Source of the DNA: Bacillota bacterium
GTDB taxonomy: Bacteria; Bacillota; Desulfitobacteriia; Desulfitobacteriales; JAJXUE01
Assembly: GCA_021786555.1 (NCBI GenBank)
Contig: JAJYNB010000152.1
Location: 1-7,654, forward strand
Length of the DNA: 7,654 bases
Reading direction: 5' to 3'
The position numbers and the translations under genes are program-made. The notes beneath the pieces were generated by a model that ran no database searches, had not been told where the DNA came from, and worked only from the letters and a program-made list of their open reading frames with translations. Each line of letters begins with the position of its first letter. The stretch's first letter is position 1. This document shows positions 1 through 5,551 of the stretch, in pieces.

Positions 1-127
1 ATGTCATGAATACTCTTTGCGCTGCTGCCGCTTGAGGCTGACCGGTTGTTATTATCTCCGCCGCTTGGGTACCCTAACGAATGAATTAAGAAGGCCCCGC
101 TTAAGGCGCCTGACAGGGTTACAACAT

Positions 128-157
128 AAAAACAGCCCCGGTAATACCGGCGGCTGT
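128..157 (-). terminator. Intrinsic terminator of the GNAT gene
   Basis: Read on the minus strand, ACAGCC (152-157) pairs with GGCTGT (132-137), and the inner CCGGT/ACCGG arms (146-150 with 138-142) continue the stem. This gives 11 base pairs with one bulged base (151) and a 3-nt loop. A run of five T (128-132 on plus as A) follows directly. It starts 15 nt after the stop codon of the acetyltransferase gene, the expected place for a rho-independent terminator. Confidence 0.85.
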
Positions 158-172
158 CCTTGTGGATGCCTG

Positions 173-688
173 TTAATTAAGTATTTTGCCAAACATTATC
201 TGATCTACATATTCCCCCGCAATCTTATATTGTTTAACCCGTACTCCCTCCCTGACAAAGCCAAACTTCTCATAGAGTTTGACTGCTCTAGGGTTGGTAT
301 CAAAGGTGCAGCAGTAAAGTTTTTCCACTCCGTGTTCAGACGCCCAGTCCATGGCGGCCTGGACCAGCATCGTACCGATTCCCCTGTCCCGAAAACCCGG
401 CAGGAGGCTCATGCCGAAATCCGCCGTATGCCGGGTGCTCTTGATGCCGCCCCTTACCACCAGGATAAAACCAAGAATTTTATCACCCTGTGCCGCCACT
501 ATATAGGCCCTCTCCCCGGATCTGAACTCGCGAATCTTGTTCTTCAGGACACTGGGGTCCGTTATTCCCATCTCATTCTCATCCCGGTCAAACCAGACCC
601 TTTCGGCCAGAGTGGATACCAAGCAATCCAAAATACCCCCGGCATCTTCCGGCGTCCCTAATCGTATTGTTACTTCCAGACTGCTCAT
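173..688 (-). CDS. GNAT family N-acetyltransferase
   Basis: A 171-residue protein of normal single-domain GNAT length, predicted to move an acetyl group from acetyl-CoA to an amine; the substrate cannot be read from sequence. The acetyl-CoA-binding motif A is clear: beta strand FGMSLLPGF (91-99), then the pyrophosphate loop RDRGIG (100-105) and the following helix. Motif B follows with NPRAVKLYEKFGF (132-144), the usual N..A..LYEK.GF signature. No signal peptide or membrane segment is present, so it is probably cytosolic. The ATG at 686-688 is preceded by AAGGGAG (697-703) with 8-nt spacing. The gene is separated from the methylmalonyl cluster by 419 bp of repeat-bearing DNA and has its own terminator, so it is probably an independent transcription unit with no functional tie to the cluster. 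The family call is firm; a specific role such as RimI-like protein acetylation or small-molecule detoxification is not supported. Confidence 0.9.
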   Translation of the reverse strand: MSSLEVTIRLGTPEDAGGILDCLVSTLAERVWFDRDENEMGITDPSVLKNKIREFRSGERAYIVAAQGDKILGFILVVRGGIKSTRHTADFGMSLLPGFRDRGIGTMLVQAAMDWASEHGVEKLYCCTFDTNPRAVKLYEKFGFVREGVRVKQYKIAGEYVDQIMFGKILN

Positions 689-929
689 ACTACTAACTCC
701 CTTCCGGCAACCTTTAATTACAGTTTACTACTAAGGTTTAGAAACATTCAGTGTTTTTCGCCGAAATGCAACTATTGGAAGTTGAGCAGCAAAAGTACCG
801 GGCCGGTCCATCCTGGGTACACCTGCCAAAGAGCCACTTGACCGCCTACCCTCGTTTCACAGCCGCCCGCCGGAATACGATTCCACCGGATGATTTCTCC
901 CCGGCTGAATTTATTCAGGCATTTATAAT
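689..929. other. Intergenic region, no gene supported
   Basis: This is the gene-free DNA upstream of the GNAT gene, apart from that gene's ribosome binding site at 697-703. It should contain the GNAT promoter on the minus strand. I could not identify a convincing -35/-10 pair; AT-rich stretches at about 706-760 are candidates only. Short open frames exist on both strands (for example plus 751-999 from a GTG), but they show no recognisable domain and the plus frame runs into the repeat. The segment 790-900 has a coding-like G+C level and could be a decayed gene remnant, but I could not name it. Confidence 0.4.
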
Positions 930-999
930 TCAGGAGTCAGGAATTCAGAATACCGAGAGGCGGTCACACCGTTCTCTCATTCTGACTCCCGACTCCTGA
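930..999. repeat. Heptamer-type inverted repeat, copy 1
   Basis: The arms are TCAGGAGTC (930-938) with GACTCCTGA (991-999), then TCAGAAT (945-951) with ATTCTGA (979-985). An inner imperfect hairpin pairs GAGAG-CGGT (955-964) with ACCG-CTCTC (968-978) around a CAC loop. The arms are built from 7-bp units of the type TGANTNC, as in TGACTCC, CGACTCC, TGACTAC at 983-1003. The whole can fold into one long interrupted stem-loop. It shares arm sequences with copies at 1031-1102 and 5478-5551, while the central loop sequence differs in each, as expected for a dispersed palindromic element. Confidence 0.8.
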
Positions 1000-1012
1000 C
1001 TACTTTGTAGTT

Positions 1013-1024
1013 TTGCCTAGGCAA
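1013..1024. repeat. 12-bp perfect palindrome between repeat copies
   Basis: TTGCCTAGGCAA is a perfect dyad located between repeat copies 1 and 2. Next to it, ACTAC (999-1003) and GTAGT (1007-1011) form a second small inverted repeat. It could be an operator, a transcript-end structure, or part of a composite repeat. No U-run follows it on the minus strand, so it is not a typical terminator. Confidence 0.4.
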
Positions 1025-1030
1025 TGCCAG

Positions 1031-1102
1031 GTATTCAGAATTAAGGAGCCAGAATTCAGAATACTGAAAGATTCTGACTCCTGACTCCTGAATTCCGACT
1101 CC
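1031..1102. repeat. Heptamer-type inverted repeat, copy 2
   Basis: The outer arms GAATTAAGGAGCC (1038-1050) and GACTCCTGAATTC (1083-1095) are complementary at 11 of 13 positions. The inner arms TCAGAAT (1056-1062) and ATTCTGA (1071-1077) pair perfectly around an 8-nt loop. The 7-bp phase is very regular: TGACTCC, TGACTCC, TGAATTC, CGACTCC at 1076-1102 on plus, and TGAATTC, TGGCTCC, TTAATTC, TGAATAC on the minus strand of the left arm. The hairpin begins 12 nt after the biotin carrier stop codon, so it lies in the 3' end of the operon transcript. It lacks a T-run and may protect the mRNA end rather than terminate transcription. Confidence 0.8.
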
Positions 1103-1107
1103 TTTTC

Positions 1108-1461
1108 TCAGGCTATAACCGCCAGGATGTCGCCCGGGGCCACACTTTGACCGGCAGTTACCCGGATTTCCTGGACTATTCCCGCTTTGTCGGCAGCAAC
1201 TTCATTCTCCATCTTCATAGCTTCTACTATCAGGAGAACCTGGCCCACTTTGACCTGGTCGCCTGGATTGCATAAAATTTTGCTGACCACCCCGTTCATA
1301 GGCGCCGTTACCGCACCTTGAACCACCCGGGGCTGAAAACTGGCGGCCTCGACCTCCTGCGGGGTGTAAGCCTGTTGGCGCCCCGGGGCTACCGGAACAA
1401 TCTCTTCCACTTCCACCAGATAGGGATTGCCGTTAACCTTAATGTTGAATAGTTTTGCCAT
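1108..1461 (-). CDS. Biotin carboxyl carrier protein of acyl-CoA carboxylase
   Basis: A 117-residue biotinyl carrier that shuttles carboxybiotin between the biotin carboxylase and the carboxyltransferase encoded just upstream. The N-terminus (KLFNIKVNGNPYLVEVEE, 3-20) resembles that of transcarboxylase 1.3S and decarboxylase carrier subunits. A short linker (about 22-48) with modest proline and alanine content leads to the biotinyl domain (about 50-117). The domain has APMNG near 53-57 and the biotinylation site EAMKMEN (80-86), with Lys83 as the predicted modified residue. It lacks the longer N-terminal region of AccB of fatty-acid synthesis, which favours a propionyl/methylmalonyl role. The ATG at 1459-1461 has GGAGG at 1472-1476, 10 nt away. 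It is the last gene of the cluster, 28 bp after the biotin carboxylase. It could serve a decarboxylase or transcarboxylase as well; the adjacent biotin carboxylase argues for an ATP-dependent carboxylase. Confidence 0.9.
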   Translation of the reverse strand: MAKLFNIKVNGNPYLVEVEEIVPVAPGRQQAYTPQEVEAASFQPRVVQGAVTAPMNGVVSKILCNPGDQVKVGQVLLIVEAMKMENEVAADKAGIVQEIRVTAGQSVAPGDILAVIA

Positions 1462-1489
1462 GCCAGATCGGCCTCCAATCTTAGGTCTC

Positions 1490-3001
1490 TCAGGATTGAG
1501 TCAGAACCGCATTGCGGCGGTTGAGCAGTTTCCATGTCGATATCTGAGGGGTTATGCCTACTATGCGGTAGCCGGTACCGTTAGCCTCGGCCAGCATGGC
1601 TATGGCGCCAGAGATGGCTGCCACCACTTCCTCTTCACTGCCGCCTGTTTCTTCCGGCTGGACATCATAGTCAGCCATTCTTAACTGGATGAAATTAGTG
1701 TAAACCTCGCCCCGCCGGAAATACTCGTTTTGCAGCACCGCCCGGTGGAACGGAATAGTCGTCGGCACCCCCCGCACCTTGAACTCATCCAGAGCGCGGC
1801 TCATGCGGCGGCATGCTTCATCTCTGTCAACACCCCAAACCAGCAATTTGGCCAGCAGGGAATCATATAATGGCGGAATGGACCAGCCTTGGTAGACCCC
1901 CGCCTCAACCCTTACCCCTGGGCCACCCGGGGGTGCGAAATATCTGATCTTGCCAGGCACAGGCAGGAAGTTCCGCGCTGGGTCCTCGGCGTTAATGCGG
2001 CATTCCATAGCCCACCCCAGGCATTTAATATCTTTTTGGGCCAGGGCGAGGGGCTTGCCCGCTGCCAGTTTGATCTGTTCCTTAACCAAATCGATTCCTG
2101 TCACAAGCTCCGTCACGGGATGTTCAACCTGAATCCTGGTGTTCATCTCCATAAAATAGAACTCGCCCTTTTTGTCCAGTAAAAACTCTACGGTGCCAAC
2201 CGTATGATACCCCGCTTCACGGGCCAGCCGGACCGCTGCTTCCCCCATCTGCCGGCGCAGTTTGGGACGGACAGCGGGCGACGGTGATTCTTCGATCAGC
2301 TTCTGGTGTCTGCGCTGTACGGAGCAATCTCTTTCCGGCAGATAGACCAAGCGGCCGGACATATCTGCCATCAACTGAATTTCCACATGTCGCGGCTCTT
2401 CAATGTATTTCTCCAACAACATGGTGCCGTTTTTAAAAGCCAGTAAAGCCTCAGCCCGGGCTTGTTCAAAGGCCTGACCAAGTTCCCCGGCAGACTGGAC
2501 TACCCTCATACCCCGGCCGCCGCCACCTGCGGCAGCCTTTAACATGACGGGGTAGCCAATTTTCCCGGCAAATTCCCTGGCTTCTTCTACGGACGTGACC
2601 GGTCCGGGCGAACCGGGAACCACAGGAACTCCGACCTTTACAGCCAATTCCCTGGCTTGGGCTTTATCACCCATCAGCCTGATTACCTCAGCCGTAGGGC
2701 CGATGAAGGCAATTCCCGCCTCTTGACAGGCTTCCGGGAAAGCGGGGTTTTCTGACAGGAACCCATACCCGGGGTGAATCCCATCCGCCCCAGCCTCCTG
2801 TGCTGTTTGGATAATACTCTCCAAATCCAGATAACATTTGGGGGCGCCCAGGTTGTAAGTTTCATCTGCCAATAAGGCCGCCATGGAATCCTTATCCGCT
2901 TCGGAATGCATCAGTACGGTCTTGATGTCCATCTCACGGCAAGCCCTGATGACCCTGACCGCAATCTCGCCCCGGTTTGCAATTAGAATCTTTTCAAACA
3001 A
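1490..3001 (-). CDS. Biotin carboxylase subunit of acyl-CoA carboxylase
   Basis: A 503-residue ATP-grasp enzyme that carboxylates the carrier biotin using ATP and bicarbonate. The N-terminus FEKILIANRGEIAVRVIRAC is the classic start of the family and fixes the TTG start at 2999-3001, with AAGGGGGG (3008-3015) 6 nt upstream. The glycine-rich ATP loop KAAAGGGGRGMR spans 155-166, RDCSVQRRHQK 224-234, and the metal and bicarbonate site MEMNTRIQVEHP 284-295, with Glu285, Asn287, Arg289, Gln291 and Glu293 present. The usual C-terminal subdomain runs to about 445. The protein is roughly 50 residues longer than E. coli AccC (449). The extra tail (about 447-503) has an acidic helix-like part, EEEVVAAISGAIAML (456-470), and ends YRIVGITPQISTWKLLNRR, which from memory resembles the soluble tail of decarboxylase delta/gamma subunits. 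No biotin domain is fused; that is the next gene. Whether the substrate partner is propionyl-CoA is inferred from context. Confidence 0.93.
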   Translation of the reverse strand: MFEKILIANRGEIAVRVIRACREMDIKTVLMHSEADKDSMAALLADETYNLGAPKCYLDLESIIQTAQEAGADGIHPGYGFLSENPAFPEACQEAGIAFIGPTAEVIRLMGDKAQARELAVKVGVPVVPGSPGPVTSVEEAREFAGKIGYPVMLKAAAGGGGRGMRVVQSAGELGQAFEQARAEALLAFKNGTMLLEKYIEEPRHVEIQLMADMSGRLVYLPERDCSVQRRHQKLIEESPSPAVRPKLRRQMGEAAVRLAREAGYHTVGTVEFLLDKKGEFYFMEMNTRIQVEHPVTELVTGIDLVKEQIKLAAGKPLALAQKDIKCLGWAMECRINAEDPARNFLPVPGKIRYFAPPGGPGVRVEAGVYQGWSIPPLYDSLLAKLLVWGVDRDEACRRMSRALDEFKVRGVPTTIPFHRAVLQNEYFRRGEVYTNFIQLRMADYDVQPEETGGSEEEVVAAISGAIAMLAEANGTGYRIVGITPQISTWKLLNRRNAVLTQS

Positions 3002-3007
3002 CCCAAT

Positions 3008-3015
3008 CCCCCCTT
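3008..3015 (-). promoter_or_regulatory. RBS deciding a TTG start (biotin carboxylase)
   Basis: AAGGGGGG lies 6 nt upstream of the TTG at 2999-3001. No in-frame ATG fits the conserved N-terminus, so this site supports the TTG start. It sits in the 17-bp gap after the carboxyltransferase stop codon, so translational coupling is possible. Confidence 0.75.
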
Positions 3016-3018
3016 GTC

Positions 3019-4539
3019 TTAGAATGGTATGTTTCCGTGCTTGCGGGGAGCCCTGGTCTCTTTCTTGCTGGATAAAGAGCTTAAAGTATTGATCAAGATC
3101 CGCCTGGTATCCCGGGGATCAATTACATCATCGATCATGCCCTTAGCGCAGGCCACATAAGGGTTTGCGAACTTATCCCGGTATTCCGCAGTTTTGCGTG
3201 CCCTTACCTCTTCGGGGTTTTCTGCGCTGTTGATTTCGTCCCGGTAGATGATGTTGGCTGCCCCGTCAGGCCCCATGACTGCGATTTCTGCAATGGGCCA
3301 GGCATAGGCCGCGTCTGCGCCCAAGGACCTGCTGCACATGGCCACATACGCCCCACCATAGGCTTTGCGCAGCACGACGGAAATTTTGGGTACTGTGGCC
3401 TCGGAATAGGCATAGAGAATTTTGGCTCCATGGCGGATAATCCCGCCGTGCTCCTGGGCCACCCCAGGTAAAAATCCTGGCACATCCACAAAAGTGATCA
3501 TCGGCAGGTTAAAACAGTCGCAGAAGCGGACAAATCTTGCTATCTTGTCGGAAGCGTTGATGTTGAGACAGCCGGCCAAGACCTTCGGCTGGTTGGCAAT
3601 AATTCCCACAGACATCCCGTCCAGCCGGGCAAAACCCACTACGGCGTTCTGAGCAAACATACTGTGAACTTCCAGGAAGTCGCCGCCGTCCACCACCGCT
3701 TTGATTACTTTGCGAACATCATACCATTTGTTTGATTCCCCCGGGACAAGTTCCAGTAGTTCCTCCTTGGAAACCAAAGGTTCCCTGCTGGCAATCCGAG
3801 GCGGATCCTCCAAATTGTTTTGCGGCAGGAATTCCAGCAAGTGTCGCAGCAAGGCCAGGCTCTCTTCTTCATTGGCAGCCATAAAATGGGCTACTCCACT
3901 TTGTTGGTTCTGAGCCTTTGCGCCTCCCAGCATCTCAGGCGTTACATCTTCCCCTGTGACTGACTTGATCACCTGGGGCCCGGTGATAAACATCTGGCTG
4001 GTATTGTTAACCATAATAATAAAGTCCGTAATTGCCGGTGAATAAACGTCACCCCCGGCGCAGGGGCCCATAATTACCGATAGCTGGGGGATCACCCCCG
4101 AAGCCTGGGTATTACGGTAAAATATTTGTCCGTAGGCGTCCAGGGAGTAAACTCCCTCGTGAATCCGTGCTCCGCCCGAGTCGTTTAGCCCGATAAAAGG
4201 GCTGCCCGTTTTGATGGCCAAATCCATGACCTTGCAGATTTTCTTGGAGTGAAGTTCGCCCAAAGCCCCGCCGTAAACAGTAAAGTCCTTGGCGAAAAGA
4301 TACACCTGGCGGCCATTGATGGTCCCGTACCCGGTAACTACGCCTTCTCCGTAAAACTCTTCCTCGTCCCCGTGCACAAACATGTCCACTTCTGTGAAAC
4401 TGCCAGGGTCGAGTAAGATTTCAATTCTTTCCCGGGCGGTAAGCTTCCCGGCTTGATGCTGCCGGTCTATACGCCTTTCCCCGCCGCCCAATTTTACCTT
4501 TTCACGCCGCTGTGTTAAGTCTTCGATTCTTTTGTCCAA
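3019..4539 (-). CDS. Propionyl-CoA carboxylase/methylmalonyl-CoA decarboxylase carboxyltransferase
   Basis: A 506-residue carboxyltransferase of the PccB/MmdA/12S family, moving the carboxyl group between biotin and propionyl-CoA/(S)-methylmalonyl-CoA. Two crotonase-like halves are visible. The N-terminal half has GKLTARERIEILLD (31-44), SGGARIHEG (121-129) and the oxyanion-type GPCAGGDVYSP (158-168). The C-terminal half has VDVPGFLPG (351-359), the HGAKILYAYSEATVPKI region (370-386), KAYGGAYVAM (392-401) and LGADAAYAWP (407-416). The C-terminal ending RKHGNIPF (499-506) closely matches the HGNIP ending of this family. The start is TTG (4537-4539) with AGGGGG (4549-4554) 9 nt upstream; no in-frame ATG lies nearby. 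It follows the mutase-epimerase fusion by 92 bp and precedes the biotin carboxylase by 17 bp. The neighbouring biotin carboxylase and carrier favour an ATP-using propionyl-CoA carboxylase. No membrane decarboxylase beta subunit is in the window, but one elsewhere would allow a Na+-pump role. Confidence 0.92.
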   Translation of the reverse strand: MDKRIEDLTQRREKVKLGGGERRIDRQHQAGKLTARERIEILLDPGSFTEVDMFVHGDEEEFYGEGVVTGYGTINGRQVYLFAKDFTVYGGALGELHSKKICKVMDLAIKTGSPFIGLNDSGGARIHEGVYSLDAYGQIFYRNTQASGVIPQLSVIMGPCAGGDVYSPAITDFIIMVNNTSQMFITGPQVIKSVTGEDVTPEMLGGAKAQNQQSGVAHFMAANEEESLALLRHLLEFLPQNNLEDPPRIASREPLVSKEELLELVPGESNKWYDVRKVIKAVVDGGDFLEVHSMFAQNAVVGFARLDGMSVGIIANQPKVLAGCLNINASDKIARFVRFCDCFNLPMITFVDVPGFLPGVAQEHGGIIRHGAKILYAYSEATVPKISVVLRKAYGGAYVAMCSRSLGADAAYAWPIAEIAVMGPDGAANIIYRDEINSAENPEEVRARKTAEYRDKFANPYVACAKGMIDDVIDPRDTRRILINTLSSLSSKKETRAPRKHGNIPF

Positions 4540-4548
4540 GTTTGTCTT

Positions 4549-4554
4549 CCCCCT
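4549..4554 (-). promoter_or_regulatory. RBS deciding a TTG start (carboxyltransferase)
   Basis: AGGGGG with 9-nt spacing precedes the TTG at 4537-4539. The upstream in-frame codons (AAC, ACA, AAG, GGG, AGG, ATC) include no ATG or GTG, so TTG is the best start. Confidence 0.7.
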
Positions 4555-4557
4555 GAT

Positions 4558-4592
4558 CCTGGCCTGCCTAAAGACATGGAGCCTCGGCCAGG
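4558..4592 (-). other. Possible intercistronic hairpin before the carboxyltransferase
   Basis: CCTGGCC (4558-4564) and GGCCAGG (4586-4592) form a perfect 7-bp inverted repeat with a 21-nt loop, 3 nt from the ribosome binding site region of the carboxyltransferase. A second dyad, CTGCCGGCAG, lies at 4612-4621. In a 92-bp gap inside an otherwise tight operon these could affect mRNA processing or translation. Such short arms in G+C-rich DNA may also be chance. Confidence 0.3.
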
Positions 4593-4631
4593 CACTTTCC
4601 GTTTTGTTACGCTGCCGGCAGGATTTCGAGT

Positions 4632-5441
4632 CTATTCCGAGTTCCGCTGACAGATTTCTGTCAACACGCCGCCGCTGGCTTTGGGGTGGAGAAAGGCGAT
4701 AAGGGCTCCGCCGGCTCCGGTTCTCGGTTCCTGGTCCAGCAGCCGCACACCTTGGGCTCTAAGCTGGCCCAAAGCCAATTGGATGTCCGGCACCCTATAG
4801 GCAATGTGGTGAATGCCTTCCCCCCGCGACTGCAAAAACTTGGCCACAGGACTGTCAAGCGTCGTAGGTTCCAGCAGTTCAATTTCGCTGTCCCCCAGAG
4901 GCAGAAAAGCCACTTTGACCTTCTGATCCGTTACTTCCTCAATCCCGCTGCAGTGCAGGCCCATGGCAGTACTGTAGAAATCAAGGCTGGCCTCAATACT
5001 GTTTACTGCGATGCCTACATGGTCCACCCGGGTCAGGGTTATCCCATCCCCCTGAAAGTGCTGCCGGATAAAGTCAGCAATGTCTTTTGTGGACGTACCC
5101 GGCCCGAAAATCTCGGCAATGCCGGCGCTTTTCAGATAAGGTATATCCTCTTCCGGCACCACGCCGCCACCGACGACCAGAACATCACTTGCCCCCTGCT
5201 GGCGCAGGATATTGACTACGGCGGGGAAAAGCTGCATGTGGGCTCCTGACAGGCTGGACAGGCCTATTACCTGGACGTCCTCCTGCAGGGCCGCTTCAAC
5301 TATTTGCTCCGGCGTTTGGCGCAGACCCGTATAGATAACCTCCATGCCGGCATTGCGCAGGGCCTGGGCCACCACTTTGGCCCCGCGGTCATGCCCGTCC
5401 AACCCCGGCTTAGCCACCAGCACACGTATTGGATTGCTCAC
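4632..5441 (-). CDS. Methylmalonyl-CoA mutase B12-binding subunit fused to methylmalonyl-CoA epimerase
   Basis: A 269-residue two-domain protein. Residues about 4-130 are a cobalamin-binding domain of the mutase small-subunit type, with the base-off, His-on motif DGHDRG (Asp15, His17, Gly20), the SxL motif Ser62-Leu64 and the GGG of the GG motif (91-93). Residues about 136-265 are a vicinal-oxygen-chelate domain matching methylmalonyl-CoA epimerase: VDHVGIAV (His141), EIELLEP (Glu188), GIHHIAYRV (209-217) and HPKASGGVLTEI (Glu262), which supply the expected metal ligands. The protein should provide the B12 half of the mutase and racemise (R)- and (S)-methylmalonyl-CoA. The join is a short linker at about 130-136, with no internal start or stop. 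The start is GTG at 5439-5441 with AAGGAGG (5449-5455) 7 nt upstream; the first in-frame ATG (Met33) would cut the B12 motif. It lies 109 bp after the catalytic subunit, across a repeat. Both domain calls are firm; the functional benefit of the fusion is inferred. Confidence 0.93.
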   Translation of the reverse strand: MSNPIRVLVAKPGLDGHDRGAKVVAQALRNAGMEVIYTGLRQTPEQIVEAALQEDVQVIGLSSLSGAHMQLFPAVVNILRQQGASDVLVVGGGVVPEEDIPYLKSAGIAEIFGPGTSTKDIADFIRQHFQGDGITLTRVDHVGIAVNSIEASLDFYSTAMGLHCSGIEEVTDQKVKVAFLPLGDSEIELLEPTTLDSPVAKFLQSRGEGIHHIAYRVPDIQLALGQLRAQGVRLLDQEPRTGAGGALIAFLHPKASGGVLTEICQRNSE

Positions 5442-5448
5442 TCAAGTC

Positions 5449-5455
5449 CCTCCTT
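5449..5455 (-). promoter_or_regulatory. RBS deciding a GTG start (B12/epimerase fusion)
   Basis: A full AAGGAGG with 7-nt spacing supports GTG at 5439-5441. It is the best match to the anti-Shine-Dalgarno sequence among the cluster genes, and it lies on the far side of the intercistronic repeat, so this gene can be initiated independently. Confidence 0.75.
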
Positions 5456-5477
5456 CCGGGGTATTTCACTTTTGTTA

Positions 5478-5551
5478 GTATTCAGAATTCAGTAGTCAGA
5501 ATACTTCGAGATAATAGCGTTGTCTCATACTGACTCCTGACTCCTGATTAC
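5478..5551. repeat. Heptamer-type inverted repeat, copy 3, inside the operon
   Basis: The left arm 5478-5504 and right arm 5525-5551 are complementary at 20 of 27 positions, around a 20-nt loop. The right arm is TGACTCC, TGACTCC, TGATTAC in 7-bp phase (5531-5551); the left arm on the minus strand reads TGACTAC, TGAATTC, TGAATAC. The right arm shares its two TGACTCC units with copy 2. It fills most of the gap between the mutase catalytic subunit and the B12/epimerase fusion gene. Its first minus-strand base is the last base of the mutase TAG stop codon. Confidence 0.8.

Noticed and set aside
1..121. Minus-strand open frame running off the left edge, rich in Gly, Ser and Asn codons
   Set aside because: No convincing start or RBS after the GNAT terminator and no recognisable protein; too short to support a gene.
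17..661. Plus-strand open frame of 214 codons overlapping the GNAT gene
   Set aside because: It is antisense to a protein with clear GNAT motifs and runs through that gene's terminator; no family features are visible.
795..850. Possible cobalamin riboswitch pieces (ACCTGCC and GAGCCACT on the plus strand)
   Set aside because: The pieces are in the wrong order for a B12 riboswitch, the rest of the core is absent, and no plus-strand gene follows.
751..999. Plus-strand 82-codon frame from a GTG in the intergenic region
   Set aside because: No good RBS, no recognisable domain, and its last third is translated repeat sequence.
930..1102. CRISPR array
   Set aside because: The units are 7-bp periodic inverted repeats with no constant-length spacers and no cas genes nearby.
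4515..4577. Small ATG open frame (20 codons, minus strand) overlapping the carboxyltransferase start
   Set aside because: Only a weak GAGG lies upstream and the product is unremarkable; probably chance, although a leader-peptide role cannot be excluded.
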